NCBI GenBank assembly: GCA_900549895.1
Contig: URQG01000067.1
Coordinates: 1-8,740 of the forward strand
Direction: 5' to 3'
From: an uncultured Lachnobacterium sp.
Lineage (GTDB): Bacteria > Bacillota > Clostridia > Lachnospirales > Lachnospiraceae
Length of the DNA: 8,740 bases
The first letter of the stretch is position 1. Each line of letters opens with the position of its first letter. Of this stretch, positions 1 through 5,995 are shown one piece after another. Below the pieces are notes generated by a model. The model saw only the letters and a list, made by a program, of their open reading frames with translations, was not told the origin of the DNA and did not search any database. The position numbers and the translations under genes were made by a program.

Positions 1-61
1 ATATACAATTATTCTAAAAAGTTTGAGTTTACAAAAAAGAAGAAAGTGAGGAAATTAGGAA

Positions 62-1519
62 ATGGGTACTATTATCGGCGAAGGAATTACATTTGACGAC
101 GTTCTTCTGGTACCTCAGTATTCTGAGGTTACACCGAACATGATCGATCTGACGACACATCTTACCAAGAAGATCGTTTTAAACATTCCTATGATGAGTG
201 CTGCAATGGACACTGTTACAGAATCCAAGATGGCAATTGCAATGGCAAGACAGGGTGGCATCGGTATTATTCACAAAAATATGTCTATTGAGGCACAGGC
301 GGAAGAGGTCGATAAGGTAAAGCGTTCCGAGAACGGAGTCATTACCGATCCATTTTTCTTATCTCCTGAGCATACATTACAGGATGCAGACAATCTTATG
401 GCTAAATTCCGTATCTCCGGTGTCCCGATTACAGAAAACGGACGTCTCGTTGGAATCATTACCAATCGTGATCTGAAATTCGAAACAGACTTCACGAAAA
501 AGATCAGTGAATCCATGACTTCCGAAGGATTGATCACTGCTCCGGAAGGAATCACATTGGAGGAAGCAAAGAGTATTCTTGCCAAAGCAAGAAAAGAGAA
601 ACTTCCAATCGTAGACAAAGATTTCAATCTCAAGGGACTTATTACAATCAAAGATATCGAGAAGCAGATCAAGTATCCGCTCTCCGCTAAAGATGAGCAG
701 GGACGTCTTCTCTGCGGTGCCGGTGTCGGTATCACAGGCAATATGATGGATCGTGTTGATGCCCTGGTAAAAGCTCACGTTGACGTGATCGTTGTTGACT
801 CTGCACACGGACATTCCAAGAATATCTTAGAAGCTGTCAAGAAAATCAAAGCTACTTACCCGGATTTACAGGTTATCGCCGGTAATATTGCAACAGGCGC
901 TGCCGCAAAGGCTCTCATTGAAGCCGGTGCAGACGCCGTCAAAGTTGGTATCGGACCTGGATCCATCTGTACAACCCGTGTTGTTGCAGGTATCGGTGTT
1001 CCACAGATTTCTGCAATCATGGACTGCTACGAAGTTGCTAAGGAATATGGCATTCCGGTTATCGCTGATGGTGGAATCAAATACTCCGGAGATATGACGA
1101 AAGCGCTTGCAGCCGGAGCCAATGTATGTATGATGGGTTCCATGTTTGCAGGATGTGACGAAGCTCCTGGTACATTCGAATTATTCCAGGGCAGAAAATA
1201 TAAAGTATACCGTGGAATGGGTTCTATCGCCGCTATGGAGAACGGAAGCAAGGACCGCTATTTCCAGGAAGGTGCAAAGAAGCTTGTTCCTGAAGGTGTC
1301 GAAGGTCGTGTTGCATACAAGGGAACACTTGAAGATACTGTATTCCAGCTGATCGGTGGTATCCGTTCCGGTATGGGATACTGTGGCTGCCCGGATATCG
1401 AGACCTTGAAAGAGAACGGAAAATTTGTTAAAATATCCGCAGCATCTCTTCGTGAGAGCCATCCGCATGATATTCATATTACAAAAGAGGCTCCAAATTA
1501 TAGCACTGACGATCACTAA
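62..1519 (+). CDS. guaB: IMP dehydrogenase
   Basis: Inosine-5'-monophosphate dehydrogenase oxidises IMP to XMP with NAD+, the committed step of guanine nucleotide synthesis in the cytosol. The 485 residues match the usual bacterial length (about 485-490). The N-terminal part carries the TFDDVLLVP signature (residues 10-18). A CBS-domain pair occupies about 93-205, inserted in the TIM barrel. The NAD-binding segment DSAHGHS is at 246-252. The active-site loop GPGSICTTR (298-306) holds the catalytic Cys303. The phosphate-binding ADGGIKYSGD is at 335-344, and the flap regions YRGMGSIAAM (383-392) and EGVEGRV (411-417) are present. All key residues seem intact. The ATG at 62 is preceded by a GTGAGGA-like ribosome binding site at 46-52. 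It is probably cotranscribed with the CorC-like gene 36 bases downstream, as no terminator is visible between them. Certain as a family call. Confidence 0.98.
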   Translation: MGTIIGEGITFDDVLLVPQYSEVTPNMIDLTTHLTKKIVLNIPMMSAAMDTVTESKMAIAMARQGGIGIIHKNMSIEAQAEEVDKVKRSENGVITDPFFLSPEHTLQDADNLMAKFRISGVPITENGRLVGIITNRDLKFETDFTKKISESMTSEGLITAPEGITLEEAKSILAKARKEKLPIVDKDFNLKGLITIKDIEKQIKYPLSAKDEQGRLLCGAGVGITGNMMDRVDALVKAHVDVIVVDSAHGHSKNILEAVKKIKATYPDLQVIAGNIATGAAAKALIEAGADAVKVGIGPGSICTTRVVAGIGVPQISAIMDCYEVAKEYGIPVIADGGIKYSGDMTKALAAGANVCMMGSMFAGCDEAPGTFELFQGRKYKVYRGMGSIAAMENGSKDRYFQEGAKKLVPEGVEGRVAYKGTLEDTVFQLIGGIRSGMGYCGCPDIETLKENGKFVKISAASLRESHPHDIHITKEAPNYSTDDH

Positions 1520-1543
1520 TTGATGCATGAAATTATTTAATAT

Positions 1544-1550
1544 GAGGTGA
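1544..1550 (+). promoter_or_regulatory. Ribosome binding site deciding a TTG start
   Basis: GAGGTGA lies five bases before the in-frame TTG at 1556. The alternative in-frame GTG at 1547 is part of this Shine-Dalgarno sequence itself and has no other site upstream at a suitable distance. The TTG is therefore the better start for the CorC-like gene. Confidence 0.7.
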
Positions 1551-1555
1551 ATTTT

Positions 1556-2833
1556 TTGACCCCTGGTGACATAGTACAACTTATTATTTTAATACTTTTA
1601 CTGCTGCTCTCTGCGTTCTTTTCTTCGTCAGAGACAGCCCTTACCACCGTCAATAAAATACGCATGCGTACCCTGTCTGAATCCGGAAACAAACGAGCAG
1701 ACAGGGTTCTGCGCGTTACTGACGATTCCGGGAAGATGCTTTCCGCTATACTGATCGGCAATAATATTGTCAATTTGTCCGCATCTTCTCTTGCGACTTC
1801 TCTGGCAATCCATTATTTTGGAAATGTCGGCGCAGGTATCGCAACCGGTATCCTTACGTTTTTGATTCTGATCTTCGGAGAGGTAACCCCAAAGACACTG
1901 GCTACCATTAAGGCAGACAGTATTGCTTTAGCGATTGCCGGCATTATTGATGTACTGATGAAAATACTGACTCCTGTCATATTCATCATTAACAAACTGT
2001 CTATGGGACTTCTCTTCCTGCTTCGCATCAACCCAAAAGACGGTTCCCAGCAGATGACCGAAGAAGAACTTCGTACCATCGTAGATGTCGGTCAGGAAAC
2101 AGGAGTCATTGAAAACGAAGAACGAAACATGATCCATAATCTCTTCGACTTCGGTGATGCCGAAGCCAAAGAAATCATGATACCACGTATCGATATGACA
2201 TTCGTACAGGTCGATGCGACCTATCAGGAAGTTCTTGATGTCTTCCGTCAGGATATGTTCACTCGGCTTCCCGTATATGAAGATACAACGGACAATGTTA
2301 TCGGGATCATTAATATGAAGGATTTTCTGCTCGAACAGGACGACGAAACCTTTTCTGTTCGTTCGATGCTCCGCGATCCGTATTTTACCTACGAGCACAA
2401 GAATACTGCGGACCTTTTTCTCGAGATGCGCAAATCCTCGATTTCTCTTGCCATCGTTTTAGATGAGTATGGCGTTACTGCCGGACTCATCACACTGGAA
2501 GATCTGCTTGAAGAAATTGTCGGTGAGATCCGTGATGAATATGATGCCGATGAAGAGGATGATATTACACAGATCAGCGATCGTGAGTTCTATGTCCTCG
2601 GTTCTGCCAACCTCGATGATGTCAGCGATGCGCTCGGATATTCCTTCGAATCGGACGATTATGACACGATCGGAGGGTATTGTCTCGGTCTCTTAGGTCA
2701 CCTTCCTGAAAAGAATGAGATTATCATCACCGATGACAATGTACTTCTTAGAATCGATCGCATGGATAAGAATCGTATCGAACGCGTATACATTAAACTT
2801 CCGGAAACGATCACGGAAAAAGAGAACCATTAA
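1556..2833 (+). CDS. CNNM/CorC (HlyC/CorC) family membrane protein with CBS pair
   Basis: Polytopic membrane protein of the CNNM/CorC family. Members are linked to Mg2+ or Co2+ efflux and divalent-cation homeostasis; the exact substrate here is not shown. Counted from the TTG start (425 aa), the N-terminal DUF21/CNNM domain covers about 4-185. It has a first hydrophobic helix, an FFSSSETALTTVN motif near residues 21-33, and GEVTPKTLA near 108-116. A CBS-domain pair follows at about 205-330 and ends in the family signature LDEYGVTAGLITLEDLLEEI (302-321). A C-terminal CorC_HlyC domain at about 340-415 includes DYDTIGGY. Length and domain order are normal for the family. A longer version from GTG at 1547 would add three residues but would overlap its own ribosome binding site. 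The gene probably forms an operon with guaB. Its stop codon overlaps that of the convergent surface-protein gene. Confidence 0.93.
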   Translation: MTPGDIVQLIILILLLLLSAFFSSSETALTTVNKIRMRTLSESGNKRADRVLRVTDDSGKMLSAILIGNNIVNLSASSLATSLAIHYFGNVGAGIATGILTFLILIFGEVTPKTLATIKADSIALAIAGIIDVLMKILTPVIFIINKLSMGLLFLLRINPKDGSQQMTEEELRTIVDVGQETGVIENEERNMIHNLFDFGDAEAKEIMIPRIDMTFVQVDATYQEVLDVFRQDMFTRLPVYEDTTDNVIGIINMKDFLLEQDDETFSVRSMLRDPYFTYEHKNTADLFLEMRKSSISLAIVLDEYGVTAGLITLEDLLEEIVGEIRDEYDADEEDDITQISDREFYVLGSANLDDVSDALGYSFESDDYDTIGGYCLGLLGHLPEKNEIIITDDNVLLRIDRMDKNRIERVYIKLPETITEKENH

Positions 2834-4197
2834 TTTTTTTCCAAAGCATAACGCAGGATCTGACGATGTGTCATGTCCGTTGCCCATACGGAATCGGCTG
2901 CCAAACCGCCCCTATCCTGAGGGATCAGACGTTGATGTTCATCTTCGAAATACCTACTGCTTATAAAACGGCAACGAATCACCTTATTCGTTGTCGTTTT
3001 TTCGTCATTGTTTCCGCTTTCCTGCGGCTCTTGTGTCGGTGGCTGCGGCGTTGGTGGCTGCGGCGTTGGTGGTTGCGGAATCGGCGGTTGTGGCGTCGGT
3101 GGCTGCGGTCCCGGATTCGGATCCGTTGAATCCCATACTGCATACAAATGGACCTCCGGTGCATACCGATCAATCCACTTTGCACTGATTTTTGCATTCA
3201 ATTTGTACTTTTCTCTTGTCGCAGACGGATCAAATGCCCACCCCAAAGCAGATTTACCATCTTTTTTCCAAATGAATCCTTCCAAATTTGCTCCACTCTT
3301 GTTGTATCGAACCACCTGATAATCCACCGTATTATCCTGCGAGGATTGATTGCGATGATAATAAATGCGAAGCAGCTTAGGTTCCCCGTTTGCTATGCAG
3401 ACACCATCTTCATTGACCAAAAAGTCATCGCATATCTTACTGCTTCGAAGTAATCCGCTCCAATTTGCAAATTGATATCCGGTGTCGGTCACTGCATTTA
3501 CTTCTGCATATGTCCCATAACAATATACTCCGCTTCCACTCGTTGACTTAATTCCTTCCCCTGCTATAACATTCACCCGAAAAAACAATCCCTCTACGTT
3601 CTTGTTAAAATAACTGTATAATGATTGTCGTGCCGAACTGCTCCAGTTTGCCGCACCGGCGATTCCGCTGTATGTAGTATATACACTGCCGGATACCGGT
3701 CCACTGTCATTCATTCTGCCCTTAACACTCCCTTTTTTCACAACCGCCATACATGCATCTAACTGAATGGCTGCTTTCCCTGCCTGCAAAGCGTTCCCGG
3801 ATCTTGTATTCATTCGGCTTTTCATCTGATACAATGAAAGCGCATATAAATTGTACTCATAGTTGCCTTTGGTTACGGAATCTACCTGATACATATAAGA
3901 TCCGGAAAGTTTAAAATAAAGTGTCTGCAATGTACTCCCACTCGTATTCCTTACCGTAACTTTCCACCCCAGTGTCCGAAATTTTGTGCTTGTAGTTGCC
4001 TTACTTGCCTTTGTCGCATAATAGATTATCCCATCCGTTGACGTGACCGGACGAAATACGACCGAATTCCCGTAGGAGTTATAATATGTATATGCGCTAT
4101 CCCAGACACTTGCCTGCGCTTCCTGTGCTGAGATTTTTAATGCCCCTATCATCATCGTTATTGCAATTACAAACTGCACGATTCTTTTTGTTTTCAT
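2830..4197 (-). CDS. Secreted surface protein with InlB/Flg_new-like repeats and Pro-rich linker (candidate pilus tip or adhesin)
   Basis: Last gene of the pilus operon, 455 aa from the ATG at 4197. A signal peptide is clear: basic MKTKR, a hydrophobic stretch at about 6-20, and a likely AxA cleavage after Ala29 (AQA/S). Residues 30-225 are Ser/Thr/Tyr-rich and not recognised. Residues 228-249 (YAEVNAVTDTGYQFANWSG region) resemble an InlB B-type or bacterial repeat unit. Residues 276-355, with LGWAFDP and ending VHLYAVWD, resemble a Listeria-Bacteroides (Flg_new) repeat. A (PQPPT)5 linker spans about 364-390, then an acidic/Asn spacer. The C-terminal domain (405-455) has RFISSRYF, GGLAADSVW and a final helix. 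There is no LPXTG motif or C-terminal membrane anchor, so attachment would be through the filament or by another route. Start choice: AGGAG at 4206-4202 lies four bases before this ATG, and ATGA overlaps the upstream stop; a longer reading frame to 4224 lacks both features. Adhesin or tip function is inference from position and architecture. Confidence 0.8.
   Translation of the reverse strand: MKTKRIVQFVIAITMMIGALKISAQEAQASVWDSAYTYYNSYGNSVVFRPVTSTDGIIYYATKASKATTSTKFRTLGWKVTVRNTSGSTLQTLYFKLSGSYMYQVDSVTKGNYEYNLYALSLYQMKSRMNTRSGNALQAGKAAIQLDACMAVVKKGSVKGRMNDSGPVSGSVYTTYSGIAGAANWSSSARQSLYSYFNKNVEGLFFRVNVIAGEGIKSTSGSGVYCYGTYAEVNAVTDTGYQFANWSGLLRSSKICDDFLVNEDGVCIANGEPKLLRIYYHRNQSSQDNTVDYQVVRYNKSGANLEGFIWKKDGKSALGWAFDPSATREKYKLNAKISAKWIDRYAPEVHLYAVWDSTDPNPGPQPPTPQPPIPQPPTPQPPTPQPPTQEPQESGNNDEKTTTNKVIRCRFISSRYFEDEHQRLIPQDRGGLAADSVWATDMTHRQILRYALEKN
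2965..3002 (+). terminator. Intrinsic terminator for guaB-corC, inside the opposite-strand gene
   Basis: Arms at 2965-2979 and 2986-3000 form a 15-bp stem around a 6-base loop (CACCTT). A run of six T (2997-3002) ends and follows the 3' arm. In the + strand RNA every position pairs, with one G-U wobble (2971 with 2994). In the minus strand RNA the same position becomes an A-C mismatch and the trailing T run is only four, so the element favours + strand termination. It lies about 130-170 bases past the corC stop and within codons of the convergent surface-protein gene. It is the only convincing terminator seen in the window. Function is inferred from structure. Confidence 0.75.
3038..3112 (-). 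repeat. Five 15-bp tandem repeats encoding PQPPT units
   Basis: Five consecutive 15-base units (3038-3052, 3053-3067, 3068-3082, 3083-3097, 3098-3112; + strand consensus GGTGGCTGCGGCGTT). The first two are identical and the others carry a few substitutions. Read on the minus strand they encode the PQPPT/PQPPI linker of the surface protein. As the unit is a multiple of three, gain or loss of copies would change linker length without a frameshift. Confidence 0.9.
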
Positions 4198-4727
4198 CGA
4201 GCTCCTGCTTCCCAATAATAGCAAATTAGTTTTCCCTCCTCATTTACCTGATCTTCGGTATACAAACCGACAAACTCATAGATTCCATCCGACTCCGCCA
4301 AACGTTTTTCATAATCCGGTACATCCATTTCCCCATCAAACAAACACAACTGATTACTCATCACGCCTACGGTTTGCATATTTTGATTACTTTTTTTCAT
4401 ACGCTGAGTTATCCATTCTGCAAGTTCGTCATCCGTCAGTTGTTTTTCCGTCCACTTTTTCACACTCTCTTCCAGATATGCTCCATCCTGATCACTCAAT
4501 TCTCTGTTCTTATGACTTCCAAAATAGATCCAGCGTCCCGATTTCTTTTCCGTTTTGTTTTCTGAACTCTGTTCAATATCTGTTTTCCCATAATATCTTA
4601 ATCCATCCCCACATACAAAAGAGAGGATAAGCACAATGAGTGCCAGGATTACAACCAATATGGTTCTCCTTTTCCTCATGCCATGAGATATCTGTTTTGA
4701 CTGCTTTCTGTTTTGACTACTCTCCAT
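4194..4727 (-). CDS. Single-pass membrane protein of unknown function in the pilus operon
   Basis: Not recognised. From the ATG at 4727 the protein is 177 aa. It has a strongly basic cytoplasmic N-terminus (MRKRRT at 17-22), one transmembrane helix at about 22-40 and an extracytoplasmic domain of about 137 residues. A Lys/Glu/Ser-rich stretch at 48-63 looks like a flexible stalk, followed by GRWIYFGSH and a charged helical region at about 75-115. The topology is N-in/C-out, as for minor pilins or assembly accessory proteins. The start is uncertain: in-frame ATGs also exist at 4739 and 4730. The weak GGGGA just upstream best suits 4727, which gives an 11-base overlap with the preceding gene. 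The stop overlaps the next start as ATGA (4197-4194), suggesting translational coupling to the surface-protein gene. A role as its anchor or assembly partner is inference only. Confidence 0.75.
   Translation of the reverse strand: MESSQNRKQSKQISHGMRKRRTILVVILALIVLILSFVCGDGLRYYGKTDIEQSSENKTEKKSGRWIYFGSHKNRELSDQDGAYLEESVKKWTEKQLTDDELAEWITQRMKKSNQNMQTVGVMSNQLCLFDGEMDVPDYEKRLAESDGIYEFVGLYTEDQVNEEGKLICYYWEAGAR
4202..4206 (-). promoter_or_regulatory. Ribosome binding site deciding the surface-protein start
   Basis: Minus-strand AGGAG four bases before the ATG at 4197, inside the end of the upstream coding sequence. It supports the signal-peptide start MKTKR over the longer frame from 4224. Confidence 0.6.
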
Positions 4728-5130
4728 CATTTTCCCCATCTGATTCTGTTTCTGTTGTCATCTCGGTTTCCTCTTCTTCTACAATTACCGTTTTAGAGCA
4801 TGTGATCGTCTTGCTTGTTCCGATCGGCAGGAAAAATTCTTCCCGAATAGTCGCTGCAAGAATTCCCTGTCTCATATCACAGGTATGTACATCAATTACT
4901 GTCTTTGAATCCGCCTGCAACCGACCGATCAGATCCTGCGTTACGACACTTCTCACTTCCGCATCACTGCGTTCGCCCCCATAGTAACTGAGAAGATTTT
5001 GCTCCAGCACCTGTGAAATGCAATTCTCCATCTCATTTTTACGTGCGGAAATACTGTAAACACTCAGGCAGAACACGATAAGATAGATAACGATTGCTCC
5101 TCCGGTCATGCCGAGAATAATATTTTTCAT
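4717..5130 (-). CDS. TadE/F-like bitopic pseudopilin with acidic tail
   Basis: A 137-aa protein with a short N-terminal segment, one transmembrane helix at about 8-27 (ending YSISARK) and an extracytoplasmic domain. This is the layout of TadE/TadF-type pseudopilins, which act as minor subunits of Tad pili. Residues 31-117 contain a predicted alpha/beta region with two Cys (84 and 111) that could form a disulfide outside the cell. The last 20 residues are strikingly acidic (11 Asp/Glu in 118-137). The ATG at 5130 overlaps the previous stop as ATGA, and GGAGG stands five bases upstream, so the start is well supported. Sequence identity to TadE/F was not testable here; the call is from topology and context. 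It could also be an unrelated bitopic accessory protein. Confidence 0.75.
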   Translation of the reverse strand: MKNIILGMTGGAIVIYLIVFCLSVYSISARKNEMENCISQVLEQNLLSYYGGERSDAEVRSVVTQDLIGRLQADSKTVIDVHTCDMRQGILAATIREEFFLPIGTSKTITCSKTVIVEEEETEMTTETESDGENDGE

Positions 5131-5324
5131 CGAAGCCTCCAGTACCGTTCAAATTCTTCGTTTCCGGAGACCGCAGCCTCGGTCTGTGTCTTTAATACCT
5201 GTCCGGTCTGTGCATAGATGCCTTTGGTACTCACTCCTGATGTCACACCGATAACGGCAAACAATAATACTGCAACCACAACCGCAACTGCGCTTTGCCC
5301 ATACTGCATCATAACTTCTTTCAT
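5127..5324 (-). CDS. Mini-pilin-like protein (65 aa)
   Basis: Small protein starting MKEVMMQYG, followed by a hydrophobic helix at about 11-29 and a polar C-terminal part (30-65) containing FERYWRLR. The N-terminus matches the MK-(E/N)-x3-(E/Q)-Y-G pattern shared with three other small genes of this operon, with Gln at the position that is Glu in the others. The pattern resembles the Glu-Tyr of Flp prepilins. It is the longest of the four and the only one with a charged aromatic tail, so it may be a minor or capping subunit (inference). A strong GGAGGGG site lies eight bases upstream of the ATG. The stop overlaps the next gene's start (ATGA, 5130-5127). An overlapping frame starting near 5349 is a shadow with an unnatural Arg/Cys-rich composition. 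Confidence 0.8.
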   Translation of the reverse strand: MKEVMMQYGQSAVAVVVAVLLFAVIGVTSGVSTKGIYAQTGQVLKTQTEAAVSGNEEFERYWRLR

Positions 5325-5327
5325 TGC

Positions 5328-5474
5328 TTATACCCCTCCATACATCCAAACTTGTACCATCTTCATTAAGACACCATTCTGTGAGAGCATCACGGAACTC
5401 ATTGTACCCAAAAACAGGATCAGGCCTGTTACCGCAAGAAACATACTCCCGTATTCATCCATGATTTCTTTCAT
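5328..5474 (-). CDS. Mini-pilin-like protein (48 aa)
   Basis: A very short gene: ATG at 5474, stop TAA at 5330-5328, 48 residues. It begins MKEIMDEYG and continues with a hydrophobic helix at about 10-30, then a Met-rich amphipathic segment (residues 36-44, VLMKMVQVW) and ends MYGGV. It shares the MKE-hydrophobic-x2-EYG start with the neighbouring small genes, which argues that it is truly translated. The preceding gene ends six bases upstream, and GGGAGGG beside that stop serves as ribosome binding site. It is probably a membrane-embedded Flp-like filament subunit. Function is inferred from the motif and from the operon; no known family was confirmed. Confidence 0.78.
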   Translation of the reverse strand: MKEIMDEYGSMFLAVTGLILFLGTMSSVMLSQNGVLMKMVQVWMYGGV

Positions 5475-5480
5475 TGCCTT

Positions 5481-5588
5481 TTACCCTCCCACGATCAGAT
5501 TCAGCGCCTGTGCCAGTCCAGCTAATACGGCAGCCCCCATTACAAGCATCAGTATGCTGATTCCGTACTCTTCCATTAAATTCTTCAT
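5481..5588 (-). CDS. Mini-pilin-like protein (35 aa)
   Basis: Extremely short gene of 35 residues: ATG at 5588, stop TAA at 5483-5481. It starts MKNLMEEYG, followed by a single hydrophobic helix (about 10-32) and ends IVGG. The Glu-Tyr-Gly signature is shared with the genes at 5474, 5324 and 8658. An excellent AGGAGG site lies just before the ATG and contains the end of the preceding stop region. With almost nothing beyond the helix it would be among the smallest Flp-like subunits. Alternative readings are a regulatory membrane microprotein or a leader peptide, but the shared N-terminus favours a pilin paralogue. Confidence 0.75.
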   Translation of the reverse strand: MKNLMEEYGISILMLVMGAAVLAGLAQALNLIVGG

Positions 5589-5595
5589 TTTCCTC

Positions 5596-5973
5596 CTATC
5601 TCGCGTATCCGACAAAGGATCGTGCCTGATTCATTCCAAGGAATGCACTTTTTAACGGAAAATGCATTTCCACTTTAGCAACCGAAATATTCTCGAGAGC
5701 TTCCGGGACTTCCTTCTTTGTGTGAAAAACAGACACCGCAGAACCTTCTGCGTAGACCGTAACCGACAGCTCATACCCTGCATCTGCACATTTTTGAAAG
5801 CACTCTCTCATAACGCCCGCGTTAAAATCACTGTTTTCAAGTTCGTCTACAATTCTCGCCTGCATATCCTGTGCATTCATCACTTCCATATAAGCCGTCA
5901 ATACGCTAAGTGCCACAACTGCCATAAAAAGTGTCAGAAACACACCCAGAAATGCTTTTACAATCTGACTCAT
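5596..5973 (-). CDS. TadE/F-like pseudopilin
   Basis: A 125-aa bitopic protein: short N-terminus, transmembrane helix at about 6-27, then an extracytoplasmic domain with a helical part (33-66) and a strand-rich part (67-110), ending ARSFVGYAR. The TM-plus-globular layout and its position directly after the platform gene match TadE/TadF-type minor pilins. Two Cys (58 and 62) lie in the helical part. It starts at the ATG at 5973, preceded by AGGAGG at seven bases, in the 22-base gap after the platform gene. Its stop codon TAG is part of the next ribosome binding site (TAGGAGG). No catalytic motif is expected or seen. The call is by topology and context. Confidence 0.78.
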   Translation of the reverse strand: MSQIVKAFLGVFLTLFMAVVALSVLTAYMEVMNAQDMQARIVDELENSDFNAGVMRECFQKCADAGYELSVTVYAEGSAVSVFHTKKEVPEALENISVAKVEMHFPLKSAFLGMNQARSFVGYAR

Positions 5974-5995
5974 TTTTCTTCCTCCTATCGTGCAC

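Noticed and set aside
1547..1555. GTG start for the CorC-like gene
   Set aside because: The GTG is part of the Shine-Dalgarno sequence that serves the TTG at 1556.
2815..2842. GGAAAAA...TTTTTCC inverted repeat across the corC stop as a terminator
   Set aside because: Only seven mostly A-T pairs, with the T run inside the stem and none after it; the hairpin at 2965-3000 is far stronger.
3038..3112. CRISPR-like array
   Set aside because: Contiguous 15-bp units without spacers that encode a Pro-rich linker; a coding tandem repeat.
2979..3319. Gly/Cys-rich (GGCGVGGCG) and Arg-rich frames over the repeat region
   Set aside because: These are other-frame readings of the 15-bp repeat that encodes PQPPT; the minus-strand frame has a signal peptide and domain structure.
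5149..5349. 66-aa minus-strand frame starting MDVWRGISNER
   Set aside because: Overlaps the 65-aa and 48-aa mini-pilin genes in another frame, with an unnatural Cys/Arg-rich composition; the mini-pilins have better ribosome sites and a shared motif.
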